From positions 1 to 64,000 of the forward strand of contig JAFEEG010000023.1 of the NCBI GenBank assembly GCA_018241225.1: a stretch of DNA of 64,000 nt. The letters run 5' to 3'. The notes below the pieces were generated by a model. That model did no database searches, was not told the origin of the DNA, and worked only from the letters and a program-made list of their open reading frames with translations. This DNA is from Pseudomonadota bacterium (GTDB lineage: Bacteria > Pseudomonadota > Gammaproteobacteria > Burkholderiales > Burkholderiaceae_C). Both the position numbers and the translations under genes were made by a program. The stretch's first letter is position 1. Each line of letters starts with the position of its first letter. Below are positions 8,801-17,735 of the stretch, piece after piece.

Positions 8801-11800
8801 GGCAGCGTGACCGACCTGCTGGCCATCGACGGCAACGTCTCGGGCATCGATGCGGGCGACATCGTTCGCCTGGCCACCGCCATCCAGAACACCGGTGGCG
8901 GCAATGCCTTCGACGTGGTCACCAGCATCACGCTGCCCACGGGCATCAGCTTCGTGGGCGGCAGCCTGGCCAGTGCCAACGTGCTGGTCTATCGCGGCGA
9001 CGGCTCGCAACTGGTGCTGAACACCGACTACGCCATCTCGGGCAACACCATCACCTTCCTGGACGCCAACAACCAGGGCACCCTGCTGGCCGGGCGCACC
9101 GACACCACGGGCCGCAACCTGGTGGTGATCACCTACGACACGGTGGTGTCGCAGACCATCGAGGCCAGCCGCACGCTGCAGAGCACCGGCACCCTGAGCC
9201 ACTACGCCAGCGTGGAGGGCGGGGCCGACTTCACCCCCACGGATCTGACCGACATCGCGGGCCAGCAGGTGGCCGCCCCGACGGTGACGAAGAACTACGC
9301 CGGCGGCTCGCTGGACGACGGCGACTCCAGCGCCTCGCACACCACGGGCTCGGACCTGGTCATCGGCGAGAGCATGCTCTACGACATCGTCGTGACCTTG
9401 CCCGAAGGCGTGACGCCCTCGCTGGTGCTCACCGACCTGATTCCCGCGGGCCTGCGGCTGGACATGAGCTTCAACAACAATTCGGGCTACATGCTGCTGC
9501 CCGGTGGGCTCAACGGCACGGTCACCGTTAGCGGCGTGGACACCGCCTCGGGCAACTTGGGCGACGACGGCGCGGACCCGCGCTTTCATTTCTCCACTGC
9601 CCAAGCCAACGGTGACAACCTCGCCACCAACAACAGCTTCGTGATCCGGGTGCGGCTGGTGGCCAGCAACACCCTGGCCAACCAGGCCGGCCAGGTGCGC
9701 TCCAACAGCGCCCAGCTGAACTATTCGGACCTGGACGGCGACACGCCCAACGGCGCCACACCCATTTCGCGCGACGTGGCGCTCAGTGGTGGCGCCCCCA
9801 CCGTCACGGTGCGCGAACCCACCCTGCAGATCACGCAGACGCTGCTGACGCCGCCGGGCCTGGGCTTCGACGAAGGCGACGTCGTGGACTGGGACATCGT
9901 CATCAGCAACGGAACCGGCTCGAGCGATTTCAATGCCTTCGACATCAGCTTCCTGAACAACCTGCCCGCGCAGTTGTCGGGCATCACGCTGCTGGGCGTG
10001 GACTATGCCGGCGGCGCCACCAACAACGGCCAGGCTGACTTCGAGCTGAGCCCAACGTCGCTAGCCACCGTTACCGGGGCCAACATCGACATCGGCAAGG
10101 GTGGCAGCATCACGCTGCACCTGCGCGGCACCGTCAACGCCTCGGCGCCCGCGGTGCCCAACATCGTCAACAGCGCCACGGTGCAATGGACCAGCCTGGA
10201 CGGCACCACCGGCGGCACCGCAGACCCGGCCGGCGAGCGTACCGGCGTGGACGGACCGCTGAACAGCAACGTGCTCAATGACTACCAGCGCACCAATGCG
10301 CTGAACATACCGGTCGCCTCGGGCGTGCGCTTCTCGCGCGTCGGCGGCATGGGCGACACCGCGGCACCCGCCCCCACCGACGCTCCGGTCGAGACAGTGG
10401 CGGTGGGCGAAATCATCCGCTACCGCGCGGCAGTGCTGGTGCCCGAAGGCAACACGCCCAACTACCAGCTGCAGATCGTGCTGGACGCGGGGCTTGAGTT
10501 CATCGAGCCCACCCAACTGCTCAACAACATCCGCATCGCGCTCATCTCCAACGGGCCGATCGCCGGCTGGCTGGTCAGCGACGCAGCGCTGACGGTCGGC
10601 GGCACGCTGCACGTGGACGGCAACGAGGACAGCCCGCAAGCCCAGCTGATCGACCCCAACCTGGCAGGGCCGGGGCCGCAAGGGATCTTCAACCCGAACC
10701 TGATCACGATCACCAGGGATGGGCAAGGCCGCCAGGTGATCACCTTCAACCTGGGCAACCTCAGCAACCCGCCACCGGACGACCCCGACCTGGAGGGCGT
10801 GGTGATCGAGTTCAACGTGCGGGTGACCAACGCGTCGGCCGTCGTGAACAATGCCCAGTTGGGCGCGCTGGTGCGCGAGTTCTCGGGCACCACGCAGCTC
10901 AGCCAGAGCGACACGCTCTTCGAACGGGTGGTGGAGCCCTCCTTCAACGGGCTGAGCAACCGCATCATCGACTTCGACCCCAACCCGTCGGGTGCCAGCG
11001 GCACGGCCACCTTCCAGCTGGACTTCACCCAGAACGGCACCCTGCCCGCATACGACGCGCGCCTGGCCGTCAACTACCCAGGCGCCTTGGGCTACACGCT
11101 GCAAAGCGTGACCATCGACGGTACGACGTACGGGCCGAACAACCTGCCGGCAGGCGTGACCGCAGTCGTGGGGCCGTCGGGCGTGGGGCTGGAATTTGCG
11201 CAAATCAACATCGGCTCGAGCATCCAGGTGGTGTACACGGCCGAGCTGCCCAACCTGCAGCCCGTGCAACCGGTCAACTCCATCCTGACCTGGACCAGCC
11301 TGCCCGAAACCTTCACCCAATGGGGTGGCGACACCGTCGGCGTCGACGGCGATGTCGAAGGCGAGCGCACCGGCTCGGGCATCGGGCCCAATACCTACAT
11401 CCTCACCTCACCGGCCGGCCTCGGGCAGGTCACCGGGGTGCTGTGGAACGACACGGGCACCGCCACCACGTCCCCCATTCCGGACCTGGGTGCCCCCACG
11501 CTGGCCAACCAGCAGGTGGAGCTGATCTGGGGCGGGCTGGACAACGACCTGTCGACCGAGGCCGATAACCGTCACTTCTTCACCGTCACCAACGCGGCCG
11601 GCTTCTATCGCTTCTCGCTGCTGCCCTCTGGCGTGTTCCGCATCGTCATGCCCACTGGGCCGATCACCGACCCGAACGATCCGGCCGCCGGCCAGCTCGA
11701 CGTGCGCATCGACACCGATGGCGGCGTGCTCGGGCAGGTGGACTTCACGCTCGACGTGACCAGCGGTGGGGTCATCAACGCCGTGGTCGCCAACGCCGGC

Positions 11801-14800
11801 TACGTCGAGCGCAACGACCCGCCCACGGTGGTCGTGCCCGGCACGCAGAACGGCCTGGAGGACGTGCCGCTGGCCATCCACGGCATCACCGTGGCCGATC
11901 CCGACGCCAACCGCAACCCCAATCCGCCAAGCCTGCTCACGGTGCGGCTGAATGTGGGGCAAGGCACGCTGTCGCTGTCGAGCGCGCAGGCCGGCGTGAC
12001 TACCACCGGCGAAGGCTCCGCCACGATGTTCCTCACCGGCACGCTGGCCGACCTGAACCTGGCGCTGGACAAGCTCATGTACCTGGGCCGCCAGGACTAC
12101 AACGGCAACGACCGCGTGTTCGTGGTCGTCACCGACAACGGCAATTTCGGTGATGCCGACGGCAACGGCTTCCCCGGCCAGCCCACCGACGCCCTGAGCG
12201 CCAATGCGGACTTCCAGATCGTGCTGGCACCGGTGAACGACCCGCCAGTGGCCGTGGACGACACCGCCGACGCGCTGGAAGCAGGCGGCACCGACAACCG
12301 GCAGTTCGGCGTGGACCCGCGCGGCGGCCTGCTGGGCAACGACATCGACCCGGACCTGAACGACACCGTGCCCGACGTGCTGCGCGTGACGGAGATCGGC
12401 CTGGCCGGCCAGACGCGGGCGCTGGTGCCGAGCACCGGCCTGCAATCCGTCGTGGGCAAGTACGGCACCCTTACGGTGGACCACAACGGCATCTTTCACT
12501 ACATCGTCGACAACAACAATCCGCTGGTCGAAGCGCTGCGCACGGCCAACCAGACGCTGCAGGAAAGCTTCGCCTACGTGGTGAGCGACAAGGCCAATGC
12601 CTTCGACATCGGAACGCTCACCGTCACGATCCATGGCGCCAACGACGCGCCGCTTCCCGTCGACGACACCGGCATCGCCATCGAGGCCGGCGGCGTCAAC
12701 AACGGTACGCCGGGCAGCGACGCCACGGGCAACGTGCTGACCAACGACCGCGACAAGGACGTGGTGGGCGAGGCGCTGCGCGTCACGGGCATCCGACTGG
12801 TCGACCGAAACGCCCCCGCCCCCATCACGCCGGTGGCGGACGGAACCACCAGCAGCAACGGCACCGTGCTGCTGGGCGTGTATGGCACCCTGACGATCGG
12901 CTCGGACGGCAGCTACCGCTACGTGGTCGACAACAACAACGCGGCCGTGCAGGCACTGTCGAACGACAGCGAGATCCTGGCGGACGTGTTCAGCTACCGC
13001 GTCACCGACGTGGGCAACCTCGATACCCTGGCCAACCTGACCATCATCATCCGCGGACGCAACGACAACCCGGTGGCCACCGACAACAGCGCCCTGGCGC
13101 AGGCTGCGCCCACCGACCTGAGCCAGCCGGAGATCAACCCCACTGGCAATGTCGTGACCGACGACAACGGTTTTGGCGTGGACAGCGACGTGGACCGGGC
13201 CGACCGGCCCAACACGGTGCTGCAGGTCAACGGCATCCGCACCGGCACCGAGGCCGCGGGCGGCGCGTTCACCGATGTGACGACTGGCAGCACCAGCACC
13301 GCCGGCGGCACGGTGGTGCGGGGCCTGTACGGCACACTGACCATCGGCGCCAACGGCAGCTATGTGTATGACGTGGACAGCGGCAATGCGGCGGTGCAGG
13401 CCCTGCCCGCCGGCGCCACCCTCAGCGAAACCTTCACCTACCGCCTGGTGGACACGGGCGACCTGACCGACCTGGCGCAACTGGTGGTGACGGTGCGCGG
13501 CGTCAACGACCCACCGGTGGCAGGCGACCTGACCACGGTGGCTATCGAGGCTGGCGGCATCAACAACGGTACGGCCGGCCTGGACCCGAGCGACACGGTG
13601 CAGCGCGCGGTGAGCGACCCCGACGGCGATGCCGTCACCGTCACCTTCATCCGCACCGGCGAGGAAGTGGCCGGCGGCACCGACCGGCCGGTTGGCGCCA
13701 CGGGCGACACCGTCATCGTCGGCGCCTACGGCACGCTCACCATTCGCGCCGACGGCACCTTCAGCTACGTGGTCGACAACGCCAACGCCGCCGTGCAGGC
13801 CCTGCGCATCGACACCGACCGCCTGCAGGACGCCTTCACCTTCACGATCAACGACGGCCACGGCAAGAGCGACCGCGGGCAGATCACCATCGAGATCCAC
13901 GGCCGCAACGACTATCCGGTGGCGCAGGACGACACGGCCGGCGCCGTGGAAGCCGGCGGCACGCTCAACACCACCCCCGGCATCGACCCGATCGGCAACG
14001 TGTTCGACAACGACACGGACGTGGACGCCAACGACCAGATGTTCGTGGTGGGCGCGCGCACCGGCACCGAGGGCGCCGGCGGCACCTTCACGGGCATGCT
14101 CACCGGCGCGAGCATCACGATCCAGGGCACCTACGGGCGGCTGCAGATCTTCGAGAACGGCAACTACCAGTACTTCGTGGACAACGACAACACCACGGTG
14201 CAGGGCCTGCGCCAGGGCCAGTCGCTTTCCGAAAGCTTCACCTACGCGATGCGGGACCTGTCGGGCGGCTCCGACTTCGCGCAGCTGGACGTGACCATCG
14301 GCGGCGCCTGGGATGCCCCCGTGGCGCGCGACAACGCCACCTACGCGGTGGCCGACAACCCGTTCCGCACGGGCGTCAACCCCAGCGGCAACCTGCTCAC
14401 CGACGACAACTTCCTGGGTGTCATCTTCTTCGGCGCCGACAGCGACGTGGACAACGGCGACGTGCTGAGCGTGAATGCCGTGCGCGTGGGCCCCGAGTCG
14501 GCCGGATCGGGCGGCATGACGGCGGTGCCCGCGGGAAGCACGGCGGCCAACGGCGGCGTACGCATCACAGGCCAATACGGCTGGCTCAACGTGGGCGCGG
14601 ACGGCAGCTACCTGTACGAGGTGGACAGCCTCAACCCCACCATCCTCGCCCTCGGCCCGCTGGGCTTCGTGACCGAGCAGTTCACCTATTCCGCGCAGGA
14701 CCTCGGCAACCTGACCGACCTGGCCCAGCTCACCGTGGTCATCCGCGGCGTGAACCAGGCGCCCATCGCGCATCCGGACCAGGGCAACGCCATCGAGGCG

Positions 14801-16438
14801 GGCGGCTCGAACAACAGCGTGCCGGGCGTCGACCCCGGCGCCGCCGCCCCCGGCGTGCTGGGCAACGACACCGACATCGAGAGCGACCCGCTCCTGGTGG
14901 TGGGCATCCGCGCGGGCGGCATTGCGGGTGGCGCGGCGGCCGGCGGCCTGGGCACCGTCATCCAGGGCCAGTACGGCACCCTCACGATGCAGCGCAACGG
15001 CGCCTGGGAGTACACGGTGGACAACGACCTGCCCGAAGTGCAGGCGCTGCGCGAAAGCGGCCAGACGCTGACCGACGTGTTCACCTACACCATCACCGAC
15101 TTCCCCTGGGGCGCGCGCTCCACGTCGGAGCTGCGCGTGGTGATCGACGGGCGCAACGACGACCCCATTGCGCACGACGACACGGCCACCGCGGTGGAGG
15201 CCGGTGGCGTGGCCAACGGCACGCCCGGGGTCGACCCGCGCGGCAACGTGCTGGACAACGACACCGACGTGGACAGCATCGCCAACGGCGAGACCAGGCA
15301 GGTGCTCAGCTTTACCAGCACCGGCACCGGCCAGGGCGCCAATGCGGGCGGCACGGTGCAGGGCACCTACGGCACGCTGGTCATCAACGCGGACGGCAGC
15401 TACACCTACCAGGTCGACAACGACAACCCCACGGTGCAGGCGCTGCGCCTGGCCGGCGAGACGCTGACCGAGCGCTTCCACTACGTCATGAGCGACAGGG
15501 CCGGCGCACAGTCCGAGGCCAACCTGATCGTGACCGTGCAGGGGGCCAACGACAACCCGGTGGCCCGCGACGACAGCACCGGCGCCACCGACCAGGTGCC
15601 GCCCCCGCAGACCTCGGGCAACGTGCTGCCCAACGACAGCGATGTGGACGGCGGCGACGCGCTGCACGTGGCCGGTATCCGTGCCGGCGCGGAAAACGGC
15701 AGCGGCGCTGCTGGCGCGGTGGGCCAGGCCGTTGCCGGGCGCTACGGCACGCTGGTGATCCACGCGGACGGCAGCTACACCTACACCATCGACCAGAGCA
15801 ACCCCGAGGTGCTGGCGGCCGCCGGCCGAGGCCAGGTCCTGAACGACTTCTTCACCTACACCGTGGCCGACCGGCTGGGCGCCACCGACCAGGCGCAGCT
15901 GGTGGTGCACCTGGACATCGCGGCGCCTTTCGTCGCACCGGCCGGCGACCAGATCTTCAGCCGGGAGTTGCGCCCCGAGCACCCGACCCAGCCGCTGCCG
16001 CAGGTGCAGCCGGCCGTCTTCGTGCAGCCGGTGGTGGAGAACAGCGCGCGCGGCATGGAGATCGCGTCGTGGGGCTCCGACGGTACCCGTGTGTTCGCCC
16101 AGTTGCCGCATGCCGATGCCTTTTCCTCCATCGGGGCGGACCTGGGGCAGGTCGCCGGGCAGTTCGTGGCGCGGGCCGTGGCCGAAAGCCGGGTGGACCG
16201 CCAGTTCAGCATTGCACGCCTGCTGGGTCGCGAAGGCCGGGTCACCCTCAGCGCCGACGGCCTGCTGCCCGATCCGTCGCTGTTCACGCCCGACCCGCAG
16301 ATGATCATCCCCGGCGGCGCAGGCGCCGACGCGGGCGAAGGTGCCGACTTGCTGCCACCGCCGCCGCGCACGGCCAGCAGTTTCAGCGACCAGTTGCGCG
16401 CCGCGGCCCGCCAGCGCCAAGGAGGAGACGCGGGCTAA
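5816..16438 (+). CDS. giant surface adhesin: LEPR motif, DUF4347, DUF11-like repeats, nine VCBS-type repeats
   Basis: Encodes about 3,540 residues. ATG 5816 is chosen because an AAGGAG site lies nine bases upstream. Order: an N-terminal LEPRIMFDGA motif (residues 23-32, as in LEPR-XLL proteins); DUF4347 (about 87-250, with SHGTSGQFTLG and YGCDIGAG); a long stretch of DUF11-like beta-sandwich repeats (about 260-1850); one SdrD-B/CNA-B-like domain (about 1870-1955); a cadherin-like domain (about 2000-2140); nine VCBS-type repeats (about 2140-3370); and a Pro/Gly-rich tail ending near SFSDQLRAAARQR. The protein should be exported and act in surface attachment or biofilm. I see no RTX nonapeptides, no autotransporter barrel and no secretion genes nearby, so the export route is unclear. 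The MalT-like gene upstream probably controls it. Confidence 0.9.
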   Translation: MVDSIRGQARDSILRPRAHALALEPRIMFDGAAATAADQHHNQDTPASTAGATADPATRSAESAAPAAAAGNASAPAAPAPTAQAPALNLVVVDSRVEGRDALTANLPANSRLLVIDTQTNGLAAISAALAELGHVDSIQIFSHGTSGQFTLGNATLTADSLQANAAMLTAWRGELNAGADIQLYGCDIGAGTPGRALVNELSYLTGADVGASSDATGSASAGGNWNLEVVSGVIDKPLALGAEAAASFTGLLADAAPTVTLDSGGSDVLLGNQAQFTVNFTNGSTQVGYAPFIDVFLPATGKDGNDGVTFASASYLGQTLTPSVVTFDANGNATHPLARDANGNPVVITAASVGMRAGDQMVVISLPYGSVANDQPVIPINVRVNLSNLADTAYSNGNPDLGIAVRGGFEFGNDALNNPKQDPSLIGTGLVNYNVHPTVLTFDETINAPEGETATGPNYGRTLTVTATPAPGQTLTNVVVTQNLPDTIQVTAITPGAGGTLTSITLHDGTVLTDPTDIANAIAANDFIDSFSVTYATLSGATSTVVSFYVPDADAQGAAILDPQTGAPRTITVDAAQATGQWVPLDPRDLTPPATSIDFSATGDDTTFVAKSIALIKQSTLQTDVGHAGLTPGDTLAYQLDITISDFYVFGRNLVQEGQFLVRDQLGDGQTLSGTPTLTIWIGNTQSTITLVTSSTVNGDGTTSLVFDIAQSLANVDALRAYLNGDLAIDANQLGATRARINYSAVVGQSYTPPAGAPHSAINEGDSVGNNSVVTATILDGPVSVAGDQTDGSSSTATVPTSNVDIQLVSVNNGAPPPDVELRPGDLVTFRLSYDLVTGDYESFSLSAYLPQPLFNLGGITWATGNRDGQWQLGAGNTNAGSAPTVTTGPGNSVLFTFADYSTTVNGSRIEVEFTLRVGDQPFADQRSLSVLGQSSQLTTLTDQRLVSSDVANIASVAEPVLDIKHGVVSSSNGTVTGTTGTWAAPGSGGVPFSGSVTDLLAIDGNVSGIDAGDIVRLATAIQNTGGGNAFDVVTSITLPTGISFVGGSLASANVLVYRGDGSQLVLNTDYAISGNTITFLDANNQGTLLAGRTDTTGRNLVVITYDTVVSQTIEASRTLQSTGTLSHYASVEGGADFTPTDLTDIAGQQVAAPTVTKNYAGGSLDDGDSSASHTTGSDLVIGESMLYDIVVTLPEGVTPSLVLTDLIPAGLRLDMSFNNNSGYMLLPGGLNGTVTVSGVDTASGNLGDDGADPRFHFSTAQANGDNLATNNSFVIRVRLVASNTLANQAGQVRSNSAQLNYSDLDGDTPNGATPISRDVALSGGAPTVTVREPTLQITQTLLTPPGLGFDEGDVVDWDIVISNGTGSSDFNAFDISFLNNLPAQLSGITLLGVDYAGGATNNGQADFELSPTSLATVTGANIDIGKGGSITLHLRGTVNASAPAVPNIVNSATVQWTSLDGTTGGTADPAGERTGVDGPLNSNVLNDYQRTNALNIPVASGVRFSRVGGMGDTAAPAPTDAPVETVAVGEIIRYRAAVLVPEGNTPNYQLQIVLDAGLEFIEPTQLLNNIRIALISNGPIAGWLVSDAALTVGGTLHVDGNEDSPQAQLIDPNLAGPGPQGIFNPNLITITRDGQGRQVITFNLGNLSNPPPDDPDLEGVVIEFNVRVTNASAVVNNAQLGALVREFSGTTQLSQSDTLFERVVEPSFNGLSNRIIDFDPNPSGASGTATFQLDFTQNGTLPAYDARLAVNYPGALGYTLQSVTIDGTTYGPNNLPAGVTAVVGPSGVGLEFAQINIGSSIQVVYTAELPNLQPVQPVNSILTWTSLPETFTQWGGDTVGVDGDVEGERTGSGIGPNTYILTSPAGLGQVTGVLWNDTGTATTSPIPDLGAPTLANQQVELIWGGLDNDLSTEADNRHFFTVTNAAGFYRFSLLPSGVFRIVMPTGPITDPNDPAAGQLDVRIDTDGGVLGQVDFTLDVTSGGVINAVVANAGYVERNDPPTVVVPGTQNGLEDVPLAIHGITVADPDANRNPNPPSLLTVRLNVGQGTLSLSSAQAGVTTTGEGSATMFLTGTLADLNLALDKLMYLGRQDYNGNDRVFVVVTDNGNFGDADGNGFPGQPTDALSANADFQIVLAPVNDPPVAVDDTADALEAGGTDNRQFGVDPRGGLLGNDIDPDLNDTVPDVLRVTEIGLAGQTRALVPSTGLQSVVGKYGTLTVDHNGIFHYIVDNNNPLVEALRTANQTLQESFAYVVSDKANAFDIGTLTVTIHGANDAPLPVDDTGIAIEAGGVNNGTPGSDATGNVLTNDRDKDVVGEALRVTGIRLVDRNAPAPITPVADGTTSSNGTVLLGVYGTLTIGSDGSYRYVVDNNNAAVQALSNDSEILADVFSYRVTDVGNLDTLANLTIIIRGRNDNPVATDNSALAQAAPTDLSQPEINPTGNVVTDDNGFGVDSDVDRADRPNTVLQVNGIRTGTEAAGGAFTDVTTGSTSTAGGTVVRGLYGTLTIGANGSYVYDVDSGNAAVQALPAGATLSETFTYRLVDTGDLTDLAQLVVTVRGVNDPPVAGDLTTVAIEAGGINNGTAGLDPSDTVQRAVSDPDGDAVTVTFIRTGEEVAGGTDRPVGATGDTVIVGAYGTLTIRADGTFSYVVDNANAAVQALRIDTDRLQDAFTFTINDGHGKSDRGQITIEIHGRNDYPVAQDDTAGAVEAGGTLNTTPGIDPIGNVFDNDTDVDANDQMFVVGARTGTEGAGGTFTGMLTGASITIQGTYGRLQIFENGNYQYFVDNDNTTVQGLRQGQSLSESFTYAMRDLSGGSDFAQLDVTIGGAWDAPVARDNATYAVADNPFRTGVNPSGNLLTDDNFLGVIFFGADSDVDNGDVLSVNAVRVGPESAGSGGMTAVPAGSTAANGGVRITGQYGWLNVGADGSYLYEVDSLNPTILALGPLGFVTEQFTYSAQDLGNLTDLAQLTVVIRGVNQAPIAHPDQGNAIEAGGSNNSVPGVDPGAAAPGVLGNDTDIESDPLLVVGIRAGGIAGGAAAGGLGTVIQGQYGTLTMQRNGAWEYTVDNDLPEVQALRESGQTLTDVFTYTITDFPWGARSTSELRVVIDGRNDDPIAHDDTATAVEAGGVANGTPGVDPRGNVLDNDTDVDSIANGETRQVLSFTSTGTGQGANAGGTVQGTYGTLVINADGSYTYQVDNDNPTVQALRLAGETLTERFHYVMSDRAGAQSEANLIVTVQGANDNPVARDDSTGATDQVPPPQTSGNVLPNDSDVDGGDALHVAGIRAGAENGSGAAGAVGQAVAGRYGTLVIHADGSYTYTIDQSNPEVLAAAGRGQVLNDFFTYTVADRLGATDQAQLVVHLDIAAPFVAPAGDQIFSRELRPEHPTQPLPQVQPAVFVQPVVENSARGMEIASWGSDGTRVFAQLPHADAFSSIGADLGQVAGQFVARAVAESRVDRQFSIARLLGREGRVTLSADGLLPDPSLFTPDPQMIIPGGAGADAGEGADLLPPPPRTASSFSDQLRAAARQRQGGDAG
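12240..15920 (+). repeat. nine tandem VCBS-type repeat units inside the adhesin gene
   Basis: Units of about 370-450 bases each contain a (Y)GTLxIxxDGSYxYxVDNxNxxVQAL core. The cores lie near 12460, 12880, 13330, 13730, 14130, 14575, 14970, 15370 and 15740. Six of the nine units open with a variant of EAGGxxN; units 3, 6 and 9 have lost it. Divergence is moderate, so the array is old rather than a recent expansion. Confidence 0.85.
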
Positions 16439-16463
16439 AGTTTGGCCAGGAGGTGCCGATAAC

Positions 16464-16510
16464 AAGGAAAAGCCCGATGCAAGCGTCACTTCGACGCCCC
16501 GCTTTTCCTT
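16464..16510. terminator. hairpin at the 3' end of the adhesin gene
   Basis: AAGGAAAAGC (16464-16473) and GCTTTTCCTT (16501-16510) are perfect ten-base complements, with an inner GCGTC/GACGC stem (16483-16487 with 16493-16497). The A-rich left arm and T-rich right arm fit an intrinsic terminator. The right arm ends three bases before the next ATG, so the structure could also affect that gene's translation. Confidence 0.5.
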
Positions 16511-16513
16511 GCC

Positions 16514-17038
16514 ATGAACGCCCCTACCTGTTGCATTGCCGCCCTGCTCCTCCTGTGCGCTGCCTCCCCGGCAAGCGCTTCCGAGATCCGTCCAACGCCT
16601 CCGGGCCCAGGCCGCGCCTGGACGCAGCCCGCCCAAGCCGGCGAGGCCGCCAGGCTGGACGAAGCGGGCGAGCGTGAGTTCGTCAGGCGCCGCTGGCTGG
16701 CGGGCTCCCCGATCGGCGCGAGGGACTTCTGCGCGTCTTCGGCAATCGTTGCCACGTCGCCAGGCACCCAGCCGCCACTGATCGACTGCTTCCACGGCAG
16801 CGCCGCGCTGGCGGAACTTCAGGCCTACGGCTGGGAGCTGACCGACGTGCAGCGGACCCTTCACAAGTATTCCCCGGGCTTCGAGGTCGAGGTGGTGAAG
16901 GCCGTGGCCGTCAAGAAGCAGTGCCTCAATCCGTCGCAAGGACAGGCCGAGGCCGAGAGCTTGCGCTCGGACTGCATCGAAGGCTCGCAAGGCGGCAAGA
17001 AGCGGGCCGGGCTGTTCTGGCAGCAGCCAAGCCCCTGA
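16514..17038 (+). CDS. secreted hypothetical protein with four cysteines
   Basis: Encodes 174 residues. Residues 1-23 form a signal peptide (CCIAALLLLCAASPASA), so the mature protein is periplasmic or secreted. The mature part has four cysteines (in DFCASS, LIDCFHG, KKQCLNP and RSDCIEG), which could make two disulfides. No known domain is recognised. It follows the adhesin gene after 75 bases that are mostly the hairpin. No Shine-Dalgarno sequence is visible before ATG 16514, because the preceding bases form the right arm of that hairpin. The start is nevertheless supported by the signal peptide. Confidence 0.6.
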   Translation: MNAPTCCIAALLLLCAASPASASEIRPTPPGPGRAWTQPAQAGEAARLDEAGEREFVRRRWLAGSPIGARDFCASSAIVATSPGTQPPLIDCFHGSAALAELQAYGWELTDVQRTLHKYSPGFEVEVVKAVAVKKQCLNPSQGQAEAESLRSDCIEGSQGGKKRAGLFWQQPSP

Positions 17039-17109
17039 TTTGTGCGACGGGCCCGGGCTTGGCATAGTCCCGTTCTGGCAGGGCCGATGCGGCGCTGCCA
17101 GACCCGACC

Positions 17110-17679
17110 ATGCTCTTGCCCCTGCAGGCCTACCCGGCAACTTTCGTCATTGTCAGTACCGCATTGCTCTACGTTTCGCGTGGAGCCATCCTGCGGCCGC
17201 GCTCGCACGGCTTCTATCGCTTCTTCGCGGTGGAGTGCATCTTCGGCCTGATATGGATCAACCTGCCGGTGTGGGGCGACGACCCCGCGCTGGCACCCAC
17301 CCAGTTCGTGGCGCTGGTGCTGCTGGCTGCGTCGGTCTGGCTGCCGCTGCATGCGGTGCGGCGCCTGCGGCGCCAGGGCCGGCCCAGCAGTGCCACCCGT
17401 GTCGACGACGCGCTGCTCGGCTTCGAGAAAACCACCCGGCTGGTGACCAGCGGGGCCTTCAAGTACATCCGCCACCCGATGTACACCTCGCTGATCTGCC
17501 TGGCCTGGGGCGTTTTCCTGCAGCGCTTTACCTGGCTGGGCCTGCTGCTGGTGCTGGCGACCACCGTGCTGCTGTTCATCACGGCCATGCGCGAGGAGAC
17601 GGAGTGCCTGGCGCATTTTGGCGACGCCTACCGCGACTACATGCGCGCCACGCACCGCTTCGTGCCCTATCTCATCTAG
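17110..17679 (+). CDS. isoprenylcysteine/phospholipid methyltransferase-like membrane protein
   Basis: Encodes 189 residues with about five hydrophobic segments. Near the C-terminus it carries the signature of the ICMT/PEMT group: FKYIRHPMYTSL (residues about 118-129), a hydrophobic helix pair, then EETECLAHFGDAYRDYMRAT. In family members this region binds S-adenosylmethionine at the membrane face. Bacterial members methylate isoprenoid or lipid substrates, or have unknown targets, and the substrate here cannot be deduced. The gene stands alone between two unrelated hypotheticals, so context gives no help. Confidence 0.8.
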   Translation: MLLPLQAYPATFVIVSTALLYVSRGAILRPRSHGFYRFFAVECIFGLIWINLPVWGDDPALAPTQFVALVLLAASVWLPLHAVRRLRRQGRPSSATRVDDALLGFEKTTRLVTSGAFKYIRHPMYTSLICLAWGVFLQRFTWLGLLLVLATTVLLFITAMREETECLAHFGDAYRDYMRATHRFVPYLI

Positions 17680-17735
17680 CGCCCGGCGCCCTTGCTCGCT
17701 CGTACACTCCCTGTGTTTGATATCTGGTATTGCAC

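Noticed and set aside
6254..9604. Minus-strand open frame of 1,116 codons opposite the DUF11-like region
   Set aside because: Same shadow effect; low-complexity composition and no start signal.
12240..15920. CRISPR-like regular spacing of similar DNA segments
   Set aside because: The period is about 400 bases and the similarity is at protein level (VCBS-type domains); there are no short identical repeats or unique spacers.
11408..17140. Minus-strand open frame of 1,910 codons opposite the adhesin gene
   Set aside because: Rich in His, Val, Gly, Arg and Gln with no domain, and it mirrors the codon bias of the plus-strand gene. High G+C leaves few stops on the opposite strand. The plus strand has clear domains and a ribosome-binding site.
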